Source: Methylovorus menthalis (GTDB lineage Bacteria > Pseudomonadota > Gammaproteobacteria > Burkholderiales > Methylophilaceae). Taken from it: DNA of 64,000 nucleotides. This document shows positions 8,866 through 17,775 of the stretch, in pieces. Every line of letters begins with the position of its first letter. Position 1 is the stretch's first letter. The notes beneath the pieces are model-generated. The model saw only the letters and a list, made by a program, of their open reading frames with translations, was not told the origin of the DNA and searched no databases. The stretch is taken from assembly GCF_020523625.1 (NCBI RefSeq), contig NZ_JAJAQH010000006.1, forward strand, positions 1,346,671 through 1,410,670, in the 5' to 3' direction. A program made the position numbers and the translations under genes.

Positions 8866-9354
8866 TCACGGCTTGGAAAATCCGATTTGCGGCGTCTCCG
8901 GTTCCAGCAGTTCCTGACCGAACACCCATTTGCGATAGCTGCTGGCGCCTTTGAACCCTCTGTCATCCGGCGCAAACCCGCCCTGCTTGACAGGTTTATC
9001 GCGCGACAGGCTGTATATGCCGATAATGCGGCCCTGCTGCCGGATCAGCCCCCACTCGGCGCTGCCCGTGATGGGATCATCGTACAGCTTGCGCAAGTGA
9101 CGCTTGATGTTGGGGTAACGTTTATCCCGCAAAAGGTCTTCCAGGCTGGCCGGATAGACTGGCGGGCCATTCGGATTGGCCGCCTGGTAGCTGGCAATCG
9201 CCGCGCGGTACTGATGTCCCACAAACAGCAGCTGTTTTTCCTTTTCCGCGCGCAACTGCTGATGCCAGCGCATGCCAACTGCGGCCAGCCCCACACCCGC
9301 AATCGCGATCATCAGCAGCAAGCCGATATAACTGAATCCGCGCTGACAAGGCAT
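8866..9354 (-). CDS. Pseudopilin-like protein, last gene of the pseudopilus operon
   Basis: About 162 residues. A type III (prepilin) signal begins the protein: MPCQRGFSYIGLLLMIAIAG, with the cleavage Gly before FSYIG. The usual Glu at mature position 5 is absent (FSYIG rather than FTLIE), as in GspK-like minor pseudopilins, which cap the pseudopilus. The globular part carries 'PASLEDLLRDKRYPN' and 'YDDPITGSAEWGLI', the signature that also occurs in the two pseudopilins encoded upstream. The ATG at 9354 lies 8 bases after the upstream stop. A longer overlapping start is possible. Confidence 0.75.
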   Translation of the reverse strand: MPCQRGFSYIGLLLMIAIAGVGLAAVGMRWHQQLRAEKEKQLLFVGHQYRAAIASYQAANPNGPPVYPASLEDLLRDKRYPNIKRHLRKLYDDPITGSAEWGLIRQQGRIIGIYSLSRDKPVKQGGFAPDDRGFKGASSYRKWVFGQELLEPETPQIGFSKP

Positions 9355-9364
9355 CCCGTCCCGC

Positions 9365-9799
9365 CTACCAATCCGCATAGGCCGTTCCGTCGCGCGCGGT
9401 GCCCGGCGCGCCACTCCTGATGTCATACACGGCGCTGCCACTGTTCGCCTCCACGCCATTCACATTTAGCTCGGGCGCAATAAGCACCCAGGTCTCGCGA
9501 GAACCAGTGATCGGGTCTGGTGGCACGGCGCGAATGTAATGCAGGCTGACCAGTTCCTCCAGCGAACGGGGATAGCGCTCATGATCCCCGTAAAACTTGT
9601 CGATGGCTTCGCGCATCACGTTGAGATCATGCTTCAGCGTCGATTCCCGGGCCTTGTCCACACTATGGAAATAACGTGGCACCGCCACCGCAATCAGCAA
9701 GGCCACGATGGTCATCACCACCATGAGCTCGATCAGGGTAAAGCCCTTGCCAGGCTTGCCGCTACCAAGGCGTTTACCAGTCACGGTACCAGCTTCCAT
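9365..9799 (-). CDS. GspG-like pseudopilin
   Basis: About 144 residues with a prepilin leader ending KGFTLIELMVVMTIVALLIA; the mature Glu at position 5 is present, and prepilin peptidase should cut after the Gly. 'DKFYGDHERYPRSLEELV' and 'PPDPITGSRETWVLI' match the GspG-type globular domain. The start at 9799 overlaps the upstream gene by 26 bases. The true start may also be a GTG a few codons later, which leaves the leader intact. Confidence 0.82.
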   Translation of the reverse strand: MEAGTVTGKRLGSGKPGKGFTLIELMVVMTIVALLIAVAVPRYFHSVDKARESTLKHDLNVMREAIDKFYGDHERYPRSLEELVSLHYIRAVPPDPITGSRETWVLIAPELNVNGVEANSGSAVYDIRSGAPGTARDGTAYADW

Positions 9800-10247
9800 T
9801 GATGGCCTGCTCCGGGCTTTTGGAATACACATCGTAGACATCCACGCCTTCGCTGGGCGCATCGGCCTCGCTCTGGTAGCTGCGCTTGCCCCAAGTGTCG
9901 GCCGGGGCCAGGGTCAGATCATGATTGAGTGGATCGCGTGGAATCTTGCGGATGAAGCGGATAATTTTCTTGTCTGGCCGGGTCTGATCCTGCACGCCGC
10001 GCTCCAGCACGTCCAGGCTGGGCGGATAGCCGGACTGATCGAGCCCACGCTTGATCTTGCCCTCGTCATAGGCTTGCTTGTAGGCATCAAGAGCCTCGCG
10101 CATCTGGCGCAGACAGGTACGCAACTCGGCCTCCTTGTTACGCTTGAGCGTCAGCTGCATCACCGGCATGGCCGCCGCCGCGAGGATGGACACGATGACC
10201 ACCGTGACCACCATCTCGATCAGCGTAAACCCGGCACGGGATTTCAT
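9774..10247 (-). CDS. GspG/GspH-like pseudopilin
   Basis: A 157-residue pseudopilin with a very short leader: MKSRAGFTLIEMVVTVVIVSI, cleaved after Gly-6. The helix continues into a basic stretch, then 'SGYPPSLDVLERGV' and 'IPRDPLNH', echoing its two downstream neighbours. The three probably arose by duplication. Its ATG overlaps the stop of the secretin gene (ATGA type), so the genes are translationally coupled. Confidence 0.82.
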   Translation of the reverse strand: MKSRAGFTLIEMVVTVVIVSILAAAAMPVMQLTLKRNKEAELRTCLRQMREALDAYKQAYDEGKIKRGLDQSGYPPSLDVLERGVQDQTRPDKKIIRFIRKIPRDPLNHDLTLAPADTWGKRSYQSEADAPSEGVDVYDVYSKSPEQAINGSWYRDW

Positions 10248-12244
10248 CGCGACAGATCCACGCCTTCTACCGCAGGTGGCGGTGCAGGCACTGGGGATGT
10301 GGCGGCTGGTGCTGGCGGGTTGGTGTTGGCGGCGGGCGGCGTAATGACAGCATCTTCCGCCGATACACCATTGGCATCCGCAGCAGAGGGAGCTTCGACA
10401 GCAGATTCCACGGTGGCGGCACTGACGGTTGGGCTGCTGTTAGCCGTTGGCGCGGCGATCTGCGGTTTATCGGAAATACCGCTTTCGGTGCCCGACCAGT
10501 ATTCGGATATTTCGGCATCCGGCCGACTGATATTGCCCAGGATGCGTGGCGTAATCGCCAGCACGATCTCGGTCTTGTTCTTGCGATCCTCCTGGTTGGA
10601 AAACAGCCGCCCGAGGATGGGAATATCGCCCAGCGCAGGCAACTTGCTCGCATTCTTGCGCTCGTCATCCAGGATCAGCCCGGCCAGTATCTGCATCTCG
10701 CCATCCTTCAGCCGCAACAGCGTGCTGGCATTGCGCGTGCCTATGGTATACACCGTGGCGCCATTACGGGTGGTAGTGCGGTCGCCCAGCGAGCTCACCT
10801 CCAGGCCGATCTTGATATTGACGAAATCATCCAGCGTGATGCGCGGCTCCACATCCAGCTTGAGGCCGACATCGATATAGGTCACGTTTTCCGAAATACC
10901 GACATTGGCGGTCGAGGTGGTGGTGATAATCGGCACCTTGTCGCCCACCAGTATCTTGGCTTTTTCATTGTTGCGCACCCGTATGCGCGGGTTGGAGATG
11001 AGATTGACGTCGCCCGTGGTTTTGCGGAAGTTGACTGAGGGATTAGGCGAGACATCAAAGCGGCTGGAATTGAGATTGAGCAAGCCCTCCAGCGTCAGCG
11101 GCGCATCCGTCGCTACCGTCGAGCTGACCGCAATGCCCGAGCCTGCGGTGGAAGTCGTCACTGGAATGCGGCTATTGACCGAAATCTGGTTGGGGTAGGC
11201 AATGCCCAGCTCCTGCAGGCGGCTGCGGCTGATTTCCAGCACCTCGATCTCCAGCATGACTTCGGGGTCCGCCAGGTCATTCGCCGCCACCAGTTTCTCG
11301 GCGATATGAATCACCTCCGGCGTATCGCGCATGACGATCATATTGAGCCGCTCGTCCACCACCACATCCTTGGTCTTGAGCACGGTTTTCAGGGTAGACG
11401 CCACCTGCTTGGCCGAAGCATTGGTCAAGTAAAAGCTGCGTATCATCAGCTCTTTGTAGTCTTTTACCTTCTGCGGCGTGTTGGGGAAAATCAGCGCGCT
11501 CGTCTCGGTCAGCGCTTTTTTCTGCAAGCCATTGGTGGCCAGCACCATCTCGATGGCATCTTCAATCGAGGCCTTGCGGATGTAGACCGTGGCCTTGGCA
11601 TCGGCGCGGATATCCTTATCCAGAATGAAATTGATCCCCGTCGCGCGCGACAGCGCCTCAAACACCATCTTGATATTGGCATCGCGAAACTCCAGGCTCA
11701 CCGGTTTCTGAAATGGCGGCTTGAGCCGCGGTGGCTCAGACTGCGCCACATCGCGGCTGGCGCGTATGCTCGCTTGCAGTTGCAGCGCCTCCTTGTTATC
11801 AGGGTTTTCCATCAGAATCGTGCGGAGAATGGACCACGCCGCCTCGCTATTGTGGTTATCCAGCATGGCCCTGGCCTGATCCAGCCGTTTGCTGTGGGCA
11901 TACTCGCGGGTGATGCTGGCCTTGCCAGCGATGGCACGCACATTGTTGGGGGCGAGCGTGATCACGCGGTCATACAGCGCATTGGCCTCGATAAAATGCC
12001 CGGCGGTGCGCTGCTTTTCAGCCTCGGCCAGCAACTCCTTCACCGCCTGCTCCTGCGTGATAAAAAGATCCTTGCGCGGGATGGCGGACTCCGGTTTGGC
12101 ATGCAGATTTTCTTGTGCGCTGCTTACCCGCGCCTCAGGGGTATCGCCTTTGACATCGGACTTGGGCCATGGCGCAAAAGCGCAGGCACTCAGCTCGCTG
12201 AGCAATAGCAGGCTGCACAATGTGGTGAGGGGAATGGACTTCAT
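10244..12244 (-). CDS. gspD: Secretin lipoprotein (GspD/MshL/PilQ family) with TPR-like N-terminus
   Basis: A 666-residue outer-membrane channel subunit. The start is a lipoprotein signal (LLLLSELSAC, Cys at 21), so the protein may reach the outer membrane without a separate pilotin. Residues about 70-170 form helical TPR-like repeats (EANALYDRVITLAPNN). A secretin short N-domain follows (SLEFRDANIKMVFEALS), then N-domains and the conserved secretin core ending 'LPALGDIPILGRLF' and 'TEIVLAITPRIL'. The last ~70 residues are a Pro/Ala-rich tail. Twelve to fifteen copies normally form a ring. It overlaps the pseudopilin gene downstream by 4 bases. Confidence 0.9.
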   Translation of the reverse strand: MKSIPLTTLCSLLLLSELSACAFAPWPKSDVKGDTPEARVSSAQENLHAKPESAIPRKDLFITQEQAVKELLAEAEKQRTAGHFIEANALYDRVITLAPNNVRAIAGKASITREYAHSKRLDQARAMLDNHNSEAAWSILRTILMENPDNKEALQLQASIRASRDVAQSEPPRLKPPFQKPVSLEFRDANIKMVFEALSRATGINFILDKDIRADAKATVYIRKASIEDAIEMVLATNGLQKKALTETSALIFPNTPQKVKDYKELMIRSFYLTNASAKQVASTLKTVLKTKDVVVDERLNMIVMRDTPEVIHIAEKLVAANDLADPEVMLEIEVLEISRSRLQELGIAYPNQISVNSRIPVTTSTAGSGIAVSSTVATDAPLTLEGLLNLNSSRFDVSPNPSVNFRKTTGDVNLISNPRIRVRNNEKAKILVGDKVPIITTTSTANVGISENVTYIDVGLKLDVEPRITLDDFVNIKIGLEVSSLGDRTTTRNGATVYTIGTRNASTLLRLKDGEMQILAGLILDDERKNASKLPALGDIPILGRLFSNQEDRKNKTEIVLAITPRILGNISRPDAEISEYWSGTESGISDKPQIAAPTANSSPTVSAATVESAVEAPSAADANGVSAEDAVITPPAANTNPPAPAATSPVPAPPPAVEGVDLSR

Positions 12245-12279
12245 CTTGAACCAGGTTTCATGGGTATGGGCCAGTATGG

Positions 12280-12909
12280 CTAACGGTCAGTCGGTTGATC
12301 TTCCGTGCCGACGCTATGCGCCGCCACGACTTGTTTTGCAGTCTTGCTCAGCACCACGGTGGTATTGAGCGGCAGGTAGGTCAGGTAAAGGGCCTGCGCA
12401 TCCAGCTTGTCCAGGCGCCAGACTTGCTCCACGATCTGTCCGGGGCTGACGCTGAATACCCGGTTGCGCGAGGTCAGAAATACCAGATTGCCGCCGGGTG
12501 CATCATCCATTTGCCCCATGTACTGATAAGGCAAGGGCGGCACCACCGGCAGCGCGGCTTCGGCTGACTCGGCATGGCTGGCAATGCTCGATGGCTGGGC
12601 CACAGGCTCAAGCTTGGCTTGCCATAAATCGACGCCAGCATGCGTATGCCCCTGGGCATCACCCTGGCGGGCAACCGCTATTTGCCGGGCGCGACTGCGC
12701 GCGAGGTCCGGCAAGGCTTGTTCACCAGTTGGCGCAAGCTGGGTGGTATCCGGCCGGTCAGAAGGCAAACGCAGGCTGGGCTTGCGTGGAGTAGCGCGTG
12801 GCATGGTCAGGTCTTCATCGCTATCAGGCGTGTCCACCAGATACATCGCCGCCAGCGTCAGCAGCAAGGCGCCAGCAAGCAACAGTCTGCGCGGCTGCAT
12901 CACGTTCAT
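12280..12909 (-). CDS. PilP/GspC-like inner-membrane linker protein
   Basis: A bitopic protein of 209 residues. A transmembrane helix near the N-terminus (RRLLLAGALLLTLAAMYLV) is followed by a long Pro/Ala-rich periplasmic linker. A small beta domain at about 140-200 has 'YQYMGQMDDAPGG' and 'VFLTSRNRVFSVSPGQIVEQ', the homology-region pattern that in PilP and GspC binds the secretin. Its place just before the secretin gene supports this. The start at 12909 overlaps the PilO-like stop by 4 bases; a start at 12933 would add eight residues. Confidence 0.65.
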   Translation of the reverse strand: MNVMQPRRLLLAGALLLTLAAMYLVDTPDSDEDLTMPRATPRKPSLRLPSDRPDTTQLAPTGEQALPDLARSRARQIAVARQGDAQGHTHAGVDLWQAKLEPVAQPSSIASHAESAEAALPVVPPLPYQYMGQMDDAPGGNLVFLTSRNRVFSVSPGQIVEQVWRLDKLDAQALYLTYLPLNTTVVLSKTAKQVVAAHSVGTEDQPTDR

Positions 12910-13457
12910 GCGCCCTCCCCCTTCAGCAGCCATACATACATCAGCCTGACCTCGGCCTCGCCTTCATTCACGGCATCACGCTTGATGCTGATCTCGCTCA
13001 AGCCCAGCGTGGGAAAACGCAAGGCGGCCTGATCAAGAAAACGGCGCAACTCCCCATAGTGTGCCTTGACCGGCAAGATGATCTCGTAGCGCTGCAAGGC
13101 CGAGGCATTGCGCTCATGCGACAGCTTGTATTCGCCCAGCACCAGCTCAACTCCGCACTCCTGCGCCAATTGGTGCAGTGCCCGCAACAATTCGGATAAA
13201 GCGGCCCGTGGTGGAAACTGCGCATAAAACTCTTGCAACTGCTGGGTCTCAGGCAAGACTGGCTCTGGCTTGGCCGCCGCGTTGGGCTGCGCTTGCAGCC
13301 ATGCCAATTGATCGCGCTGGGCGTGCAGGTCGTGTTGCGCAGGCAGAATGATCGCCAGGCTGAACAGCGCTATCGCCAGCATCAGCAAGACACCGGATTG
13401 ACCAGCCATGCCCAGCCAGTAGCGTGCCATTTCCAGCACTCGCAGCAGGCGCATCAT
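12906..13457 (-). CDS. PilO/GspM-like alignment-complex protein
   Basis: A 183-residue bitopic inner-membrane protein. Its single helix (about residues 22-42, GVLLMLAIALFSLAIIL) is followed by a coiled-coil stretch (QHDLHAQRDQLAWLQAQ) and a ferredoxin-like periplasmic domain, where 'LHQLAQECGVEL' and 'RRFLDQAALRFPTLGL' match PilO. It should pair with the PilN-like protein encoded just upstream; the two genes overlap by 4 bases. Confidence 0.75.
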   Translation of the reverse strand: MMRLLRVLEMARYWLGMAGQSGVLLMLAIALFSLAIILPAQHDLHAQRDQLAWLQAQPNAAAKPEPVLPETQQLQEFYAQFPPRAALSELLRALHQLAQECGVELVLGEYKLSHERNASALQRYEIILPVKAHYGELRRFLDQAALRFPTLGLSEISIKRDAVNEGEAEVRLMYVWLLKGEGA

Positions 13458-13999
13458 GGGGCCGACTCCGGCAAAGGCTCTTGCCAGGTGGCGGTGAGTA
13501 CCACGCGCCAGGGCTGCTCAGGGGCATCCTGCTGTTTTTCGTGTTTGAGCAGCACTACCTCGCTGAACTGGGGCGTGGCTTCCAGACGTTGCATGTAATC
13601 AAACACCGCATCGCGACTGCTGGCTTCCGCGGTGAGCTTGAGCTGCCGTTTGCGCGCATCCGGCTCTATGCTCAACAAAGCAAGCCCGGGGCCGGTAGCG
13701 GCTTCCAGCCCAGCGAATAGCGAGCTCCATGGAATCTGCAAAAACGCAGCCGTGCTACGTGCATGTTGCATGGCCTCCTGCGTCGCCGGGCTTGCAGGCA
13801 CACGTGCGTGCCGCGGCTGATCGAGCCCGACCTGTTTTCTGGCCTGCTGCAGTTGCGCTTGCACAGCTTGCGTCTGCGCTTGCATGGCGGACTGCCACTG
13901 CCACGCCACCATCGCCAGCCCTATGGCGCCCGCCAATAGCAGCCGGCCTGGCAAGCTGGGCTGGTTGGCGGCAACAAAATCGACCCGGAGCATAGGCAT
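13454..13999 (-). CDS. PilN/GspL-C-like protein
   Basis: A 181-residue bitopic protein. The short cytoplasmic N-terminus (MPMLRVDFVAANQPSLPGR) resembles the PilN peptide that docks onto PilM. A transmembrane helix, a coiled coil (MQAQTQAVQAQLQQARKQV) and a ferredoxin-like periplasmic domain follow. It lies 3 bases after the PilM-like gene and overlaps the PilO-like gene, in the usual M-N-O order. Confidence 0.75.
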   Translation of the reverse strand: MPMLRVDFVAANQPSLPGRLLLAGAIGLAMVAWQWQSAMQAQTQAVQAQLQQARKQVGLDQPRHARVPASPATQEAMQHARSTAAFLQIPWSSLFAGLEAATGPGLALLSIEPDARKRQLKLTAEASSRDAVFDYMQRLEATPQFSEVVLLKHEKQQDAPEQPWRVVLTATWQEPLPESAP

Positions 14000-14002
14000 G
14001 GT

Positions 14003-14881
14003 TCAGCGCCCCCACGCCGGTGTGGCAAAGGATGTTGCCGCAGAGGGCGCTGGTGCATGGGTGAAGATAGGCGACGCCTGCCAGCCCATCTCGGCCAGTG
14101 TGCCTTGCAACGCGGGCCATGCAGTGGATAAGGAAATGGACGAGGCTGCATGCAGGAACAGGCTGCCGGGCAGCTGGGGCGCATCGCCCAATCGCAAGGT
14201 TTCGCGCTGCAGCAATGCCACGAGATGGCGCGGCCAATCCTGCGCCTGACTGGCACAGGCACTAAGCCCCAGCCAGTGACCATCGCGCAGCATGGCCAGG
14301 TGAATGCGGCCGGGCTCCACCTGCACCAGGCAGCTCAAGCCGCGCTGCTGACGGTAGATCAGGTTATAGGCGTGCATCATGGCAGGCTGCACCGATACCA
14401 GACGGCAACCGGACTGCTCCGCCATGGAGCCAATCGCCTCCAGCAAGGCCTCATCCATGGCGCAGGCAAACTGGCTATCTCCCTGTGGCAATGGGGCAAG
14501 CTGGATGCGCCATTGGCTGGCGGCATCGCCATAGGTTTCCATGAACATTTCACGGGCAATCGCCAGACTTGCCGCCTGCGATTGCATGGGCGGCATGGCA
14601 GGCAACAGCTTGTATCGTAGCCATTGATTGCTGACCACCACCGTGAGCTTGCTCCCGGCGGGCAGCTCGGCCAGCAAAGGCTGGCTCGCTTGCATGGCCG
14701 CCTGCCAGGGATATCCATGGGCACGCTCGGCGCCCTCCGCCATGTCCCCTTCCTCCAGCTCGCGCATCGCCAGGCACTGAGCCGGGCTAACGAGAGTGGA
14801 TGTGGTGCGCGCAAACCGCTGCTTCCAGCTGGCCAAGCTCCATGCAGAATGCGGCTGGCAGAGCGTAACGCTGCCTGGCAA
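14003..14881 (-). CDS. PilM/GspL-N-like cytoplasmic actin-fold protein
   Basis: About 292 residues, placed between the GspE and PilN genes where PilM belongs. Sequence similarity to PilM is weak: 'LTVVVSNQWLRYKLLP' and 'LVQVEPGRIHLAMLRDGHW' look like the two actin-type subdomain cores, and GspE-binding is the expected role. The start is a problem. A long reading from an ATG at 15043 runs deep inside the GspE gene in another frame and looks like noise. The first sensible residues (LSLLPGSVTLCQ) have only a TTG at 14881 or other rare start. The next ATG, at 14767, would cut off a needed strand. Confidence 0.65.
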   Translation of the reverse strand: MPGSVTLCQPHSAWSLASWKQRFARTTSTLVSPAQCLAMRELEEGDMAEGAERAHGYPWQAAMQASQPLLAELPAGSKLTVVVSNQWLRYKLLPAMPPMQSQAASLAIAREMFMETYGDAASQWRIQLAPLPQGDSQFACAMDEALLEAIGSMAEQSGCRLVSVQPAMMHAYNLIYRQQRGLSCLVQVEPGRIHLAMLRDGHWLGLSACASQAQDWPRHLVALLQRETLRLGDAPQLPGSLFLHAASSISLSTAWPALQGTLAEMGWQASPIFTHAPAPSAATSFATPAWGR

Positions 14882-14897
14882 CAGGCTCAGGCTGTAA

Positions 14898-16589
14898 CTA
14901 GGCCGTGACGAAGGTAACACGATTGATTTCTTCCAGAGTGGTTTTGCCCTCGGCCACGGCTTCAACGGCGGCCTGACGCAGCAGGCGCAAGCCCTTGCGG
15001 CGGGCGGTATCCTTGAGCTGGCGTATAGGCTGGCGCGAGACAATCATCTCGCGGATTTCATCATCCAGGATCAACAGTTCCGCCACTGCCATACGGCCCT
15101 TGTAACCGCTGCCACGGCAATGGCCGCAGCCCTGGCCCTTGCGAAACTGCATGCTGGCAGCCTCGGTCTGGCTGATCATGGAGGCCTGCAGCAACTCGGC
15201 ATCCGGCTGGTCATCGACCAGGCAATGCGTGCAATTCAGGCGCACCAGCCGCTGCGCCAGAATGCCATTGAGCGCGGAGACAAAACTGTAGGTATCGACG
15301 TCCATATTGATAAAGCGGCCGATGACATCAAACACGTTATTGGCGTGCACGGTGGTGAATACCAGATGGCCGGTCAAGGCCGACTGCACGGCAATCTGCG
15401 CGGTTTCCGAATCACGGATTTCGCCCACCATGATCTTGTCCGGGTCATGCCGCAGGATGGAGCGCAAGCCACGGGCAAAGGTAAGGCCCTTTTTTTCATT
15501 GACAGGTATCTGCAGCACGCCGGGCAAGTTGTACTCCACCGGGTCTTCGATGGTGATGATCTTGTCGCGGCCGGTATTCACTTCCGAAATCGCCGCATAC
15601 AGCGTGGTGGTCTTGCCGCTGCCAGTGGGGCCGGTGACCAGCACCATGCCGTAAGGCTCGCGGGCCAGGGCACGAAACTGCTGGCGCGTCAGGGCATCGA
15701 GGCCGACATTTTCCAGCGTGAGTCCGCGCGACTGCTCGGTGAGTGATTTCCGATCCAATATACGCAGCACCGCATCTTCGCCATACACGCTGGGCATGAT
15801 GGACACGCGCAGATCCACCTCGCGCTGCTGAATATGCACCTTGAAGCGACCATCCTGCGGGATGCGGCGCTCGGCAATATCCAGCTCGGCCATGACCTTG
15901 ATGCGCGACACGATCTGTTCGGCCATGTCCACACCCTGAATTTGGCCCACTGCATCCAGCACACCATCAATGCGGTATTTGAGCGCGAGCCCGGTCAGCG
16001 TGGTTTCAAGGTGTATATCGCTGGCACCTATCTTCATGGCGTCATACAGGGTGGAATTCACCATGCGGATGACCGGGCTGCTGTCTTCCGAAATGCGGCT
16101 GAGCGAAAGCTGTTCTATCCCATTGTCAGGCCCATTCCCCTGCATGTCATCCGCTTCGGCGGATGACTGGCTGCCGAGCACCCTGTCCATGGCTTTCAGC
16201 GTTTCTTCGTGGCGCGAGAGAAAGGCGCTGACATCGGCATAATGCGCGAGATACAGCTCAAATGGCTCTGGCACTACCTCCAGCAACCAGTCCTGCACAT
16301 CCGCCGCAAACGGGTCGGCTATCGCGATCAGTAGCTGACCATCCTCGCGGCGCAGAGGAATGCACTCGCGGCGATAAGCCTGGGCAAACGGCATGACCTC
16401 AAAATCGGTGCTGAGCTCGTGCATGGCGCGGTTATCCAGCACCGGATAATGAAAGGCACGCGACAGCTCGGCCACAAACGCCTCATGCGGCATGGCGCTC
16501 TGGTCTTGCAGCACCTCAATCAGGCGGCGGCTGGACTGGGCCGCCAGCTGCCGGGCGCTACTGATGTGCTGGGCGTTGATCAGGCTCAT
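14898..16589 (-). CDS. gspE: GspE/PilB/MshE-type secretion ATPase
   Basis: A 563-residue cytoplasmic hexameric ATPase that drives pseudopilus extension. The N-terminal MshEN-like region, which in relatives can bind c-di-GMP, covers roughly residues 1-150. The ATPase core has Walker A GPTGSGKTTT at about 319, an Asp box 'IITIEDPVEYNLPG', Walker B 'ILRHDPDKIMVGEIRD' and a His box 'GHLVFTTVHANN'. Two CxxC pairs (CTHC and CGHC, about residues 437-485) form the zinc module typical of GspE. Length is normal. It overlaps the GspF gene by 4 bases. Confidence 0.93.
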   Translation of the reverse strand: MSLINAQHISSARQLAAQSSRRLIEVLQDQSAMPHEAFVAELSRAFHYPVLDNRAMHELSTDFEVMPFAQAYRRECIPLRREDGQLLIAIADPFAADVQDWLLEVVPEPFELYLAHYADVSAFLSRHEETLKAMDRVLGSQSSAEADDMQGNGPDNGIEQLSLSRISEDSSPVIRMVNSTLYDAMKIGASDIHLETTLTGLALKYRIDGVLDAVGQIQGVDMAEQIVSRIKVMAELDIAERRIPQDGRFKVHIQQREVDLRVSIMPSVYGEDAVLRILDRKSLTEQSRGLTLENVGLDALTRQQFRALAREPYGMVLVTGPTGSGKTTTLYAAISEVNTGRDKIITIEDPVEYNLPGVLQIPVNEKKGLTFARGLRSILRHDPDKIMVGEIRDSETAQIAVQSALTGHLVFTTVHANNVFDVIGRFINMDVDTYSFVSALNGILAQRLVRLNCTHCLVDDQPDAELLQASMISQTEAASMQFRKGQGCGHCRGSGYKGRMAVAELLILDDEIREMIVSRQPIRQLKDTARRKGLRLLRQAAVEAVAEGKTTLEEINRVTFVTA

Positions 16590-17773
16590 TGGATACTGCC
16601 TGCCAGATCAAAAATCGGCATGTACAACATCAGCACCACAAAGCCGATGACAAAGCCGATCACCAGCATCAGCAAGGGCTCAAACAGCTTGGTAAACCAG
16701 TCAACCCAGCGGGCGGTTTCCTCGTCATAAAAAGCGGCAATGCGCTCCATCATCTCCCCCATCATGCCGCTGCGCTCGCCAACGCGCAGCATGCGCAAGG
16801 CCACTGGCGTCGATAGTTCATTGGTTTCCATGGCCGTCGAGATGGACTGGCCCTGGCGTATCTGCTCGCTGGCCAGTTGCATGCGCGTGCGCAAGGCCGG
16901 GGCCAGCAGCCCAGATACCATGGACAGCGCGTTAAGAATGGGGATACCGGCAATCAGCAACATGCCCAGCGACCGGTAAAACCGTGATAGCTGGTAAATG
17001 CGCATGCGCTCGCCTATGGTCGGCAGGCGCCACAGCCATTGCATCATCGCTGCCCGCACCCGGCGCAAGCTGAACAGATAACCCAGCGCAGCCGTGAGGC
17101 CAAGGCCCGCCAGCAGCAAGTGCATGCCATGGGTTTCGATAAAGCCGCCCAGTGCCAACAACACTTGCGACATCAAGGGCATGTCGCCATTCATGTCTTC
17201 ATAAATATGCGCAAACTTGGGCACCACAAAGCCCATCAGGAACATCACCACCAGACCGCCGACGATGATCAGCATGGCCGGGTAAATCGAGGCTGAGATG
17301 ACCTTTTTTTTGACTTCTTCGACCTGGGATTGGTAGTCGATATAGCGCCGTAACGCCTCCGACATGCCGCCGGTTTTTTCGCTGGCGCGCAGGGCCGCGA
17401 CATATAAAGGGGGGAATGCCCGAGGGTGGGCTTCCATGGCCAGCGAGAGCGGCTGGCCTTCATTGAGCAGTCGCAAGGTCCCTTTTAGTGTTTCGCGTAC
17501 CTGCGGGCGCTGCTCTTTTTCGGAAAGCGCCTCAATGGCTTCGATAAGGTTTAGCCCCGCCTGCAGCAGGGCCAGCAGCTCCTGACTGAACAGCATCAGC
17601 GGAAAGCGCTCCGTCCGCGTCCATTGCAGTTGCCAGCCACGGGCCGCGGTCGCCACCGAAAACACGGTATACCCCTGCGACTTGGCGGCCTGTGCCGCTG
17701 CCTTTTCATTGGCCGCTTCCAGGCGCAATGAGCTGTATTGTTTGTCGCGCAGTACGCTGAGTTTGTAAAGCAT
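16586..17773 (-). CDS. gspF: GspF/PilC-type inner-membrane platform protein
   Basis: A 395-residue polytopic protein with two T2SSF domains (about residues 68-190 and 270-390). Each ends in hydrophobic helices, including 'MLIIVGGLVVMFLMGFVVPKF' and the C-terminal 'LMLVIGFVIGFVVLMLYMPIF'. Conserved elements include 'FSQELLALLQAGLNLIEAIE', 'ALRASEKTGGMSEAL' and 'FYRSLGMLLIAGIPILNAL'. It couples the ATPase to pseudopilin assembly. It starts 2 bases after the GspG gene and runs 4 bases into GspE. Confidence 0.92.
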   Translation of the reverse strand: MLYKLSVLRDKQYSSLRLEAANEKAAAQAAKSQGYTVFSVATAARGWQLQWTRTERFPLMLFSQELLALLQAGLNLIEAIEALSEKEQRPQVRETLKGTLRLLNEGQPLSLAMEAHPRAFPPLYVAALRASEKTGGMSEALRRYIDYQSQVEEVKKKVISASIYPAMLIIVGGLVVMFLMGFVVPKFAHIYEDMNGDMPLMSQVLLALGGFIETHGMHLLLAGLGLTAALGYLFSLRRVRAAMMQWLWRLPTIGERMRIYQLSRFYRSLGMLLIAGIPILNALSMVSGLLAPALRTRMQLASEQIRQGQSISTAMETNELSTPVALRMLRVGERSGMMGEMMERIAAFYDEETARWVDWFTKLFEPLLMLVIGFVIGFVVLMLYMPIFDLAGSIQ

Positions 17774-17775
17774 GC

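Noticed and set aside
9708..10880. A 390-codon plus-strand open frame opposite pseudopilin and secretin genes
   Set aside because: Spans several well-supported minus-strand genes and has no recognisable domain.
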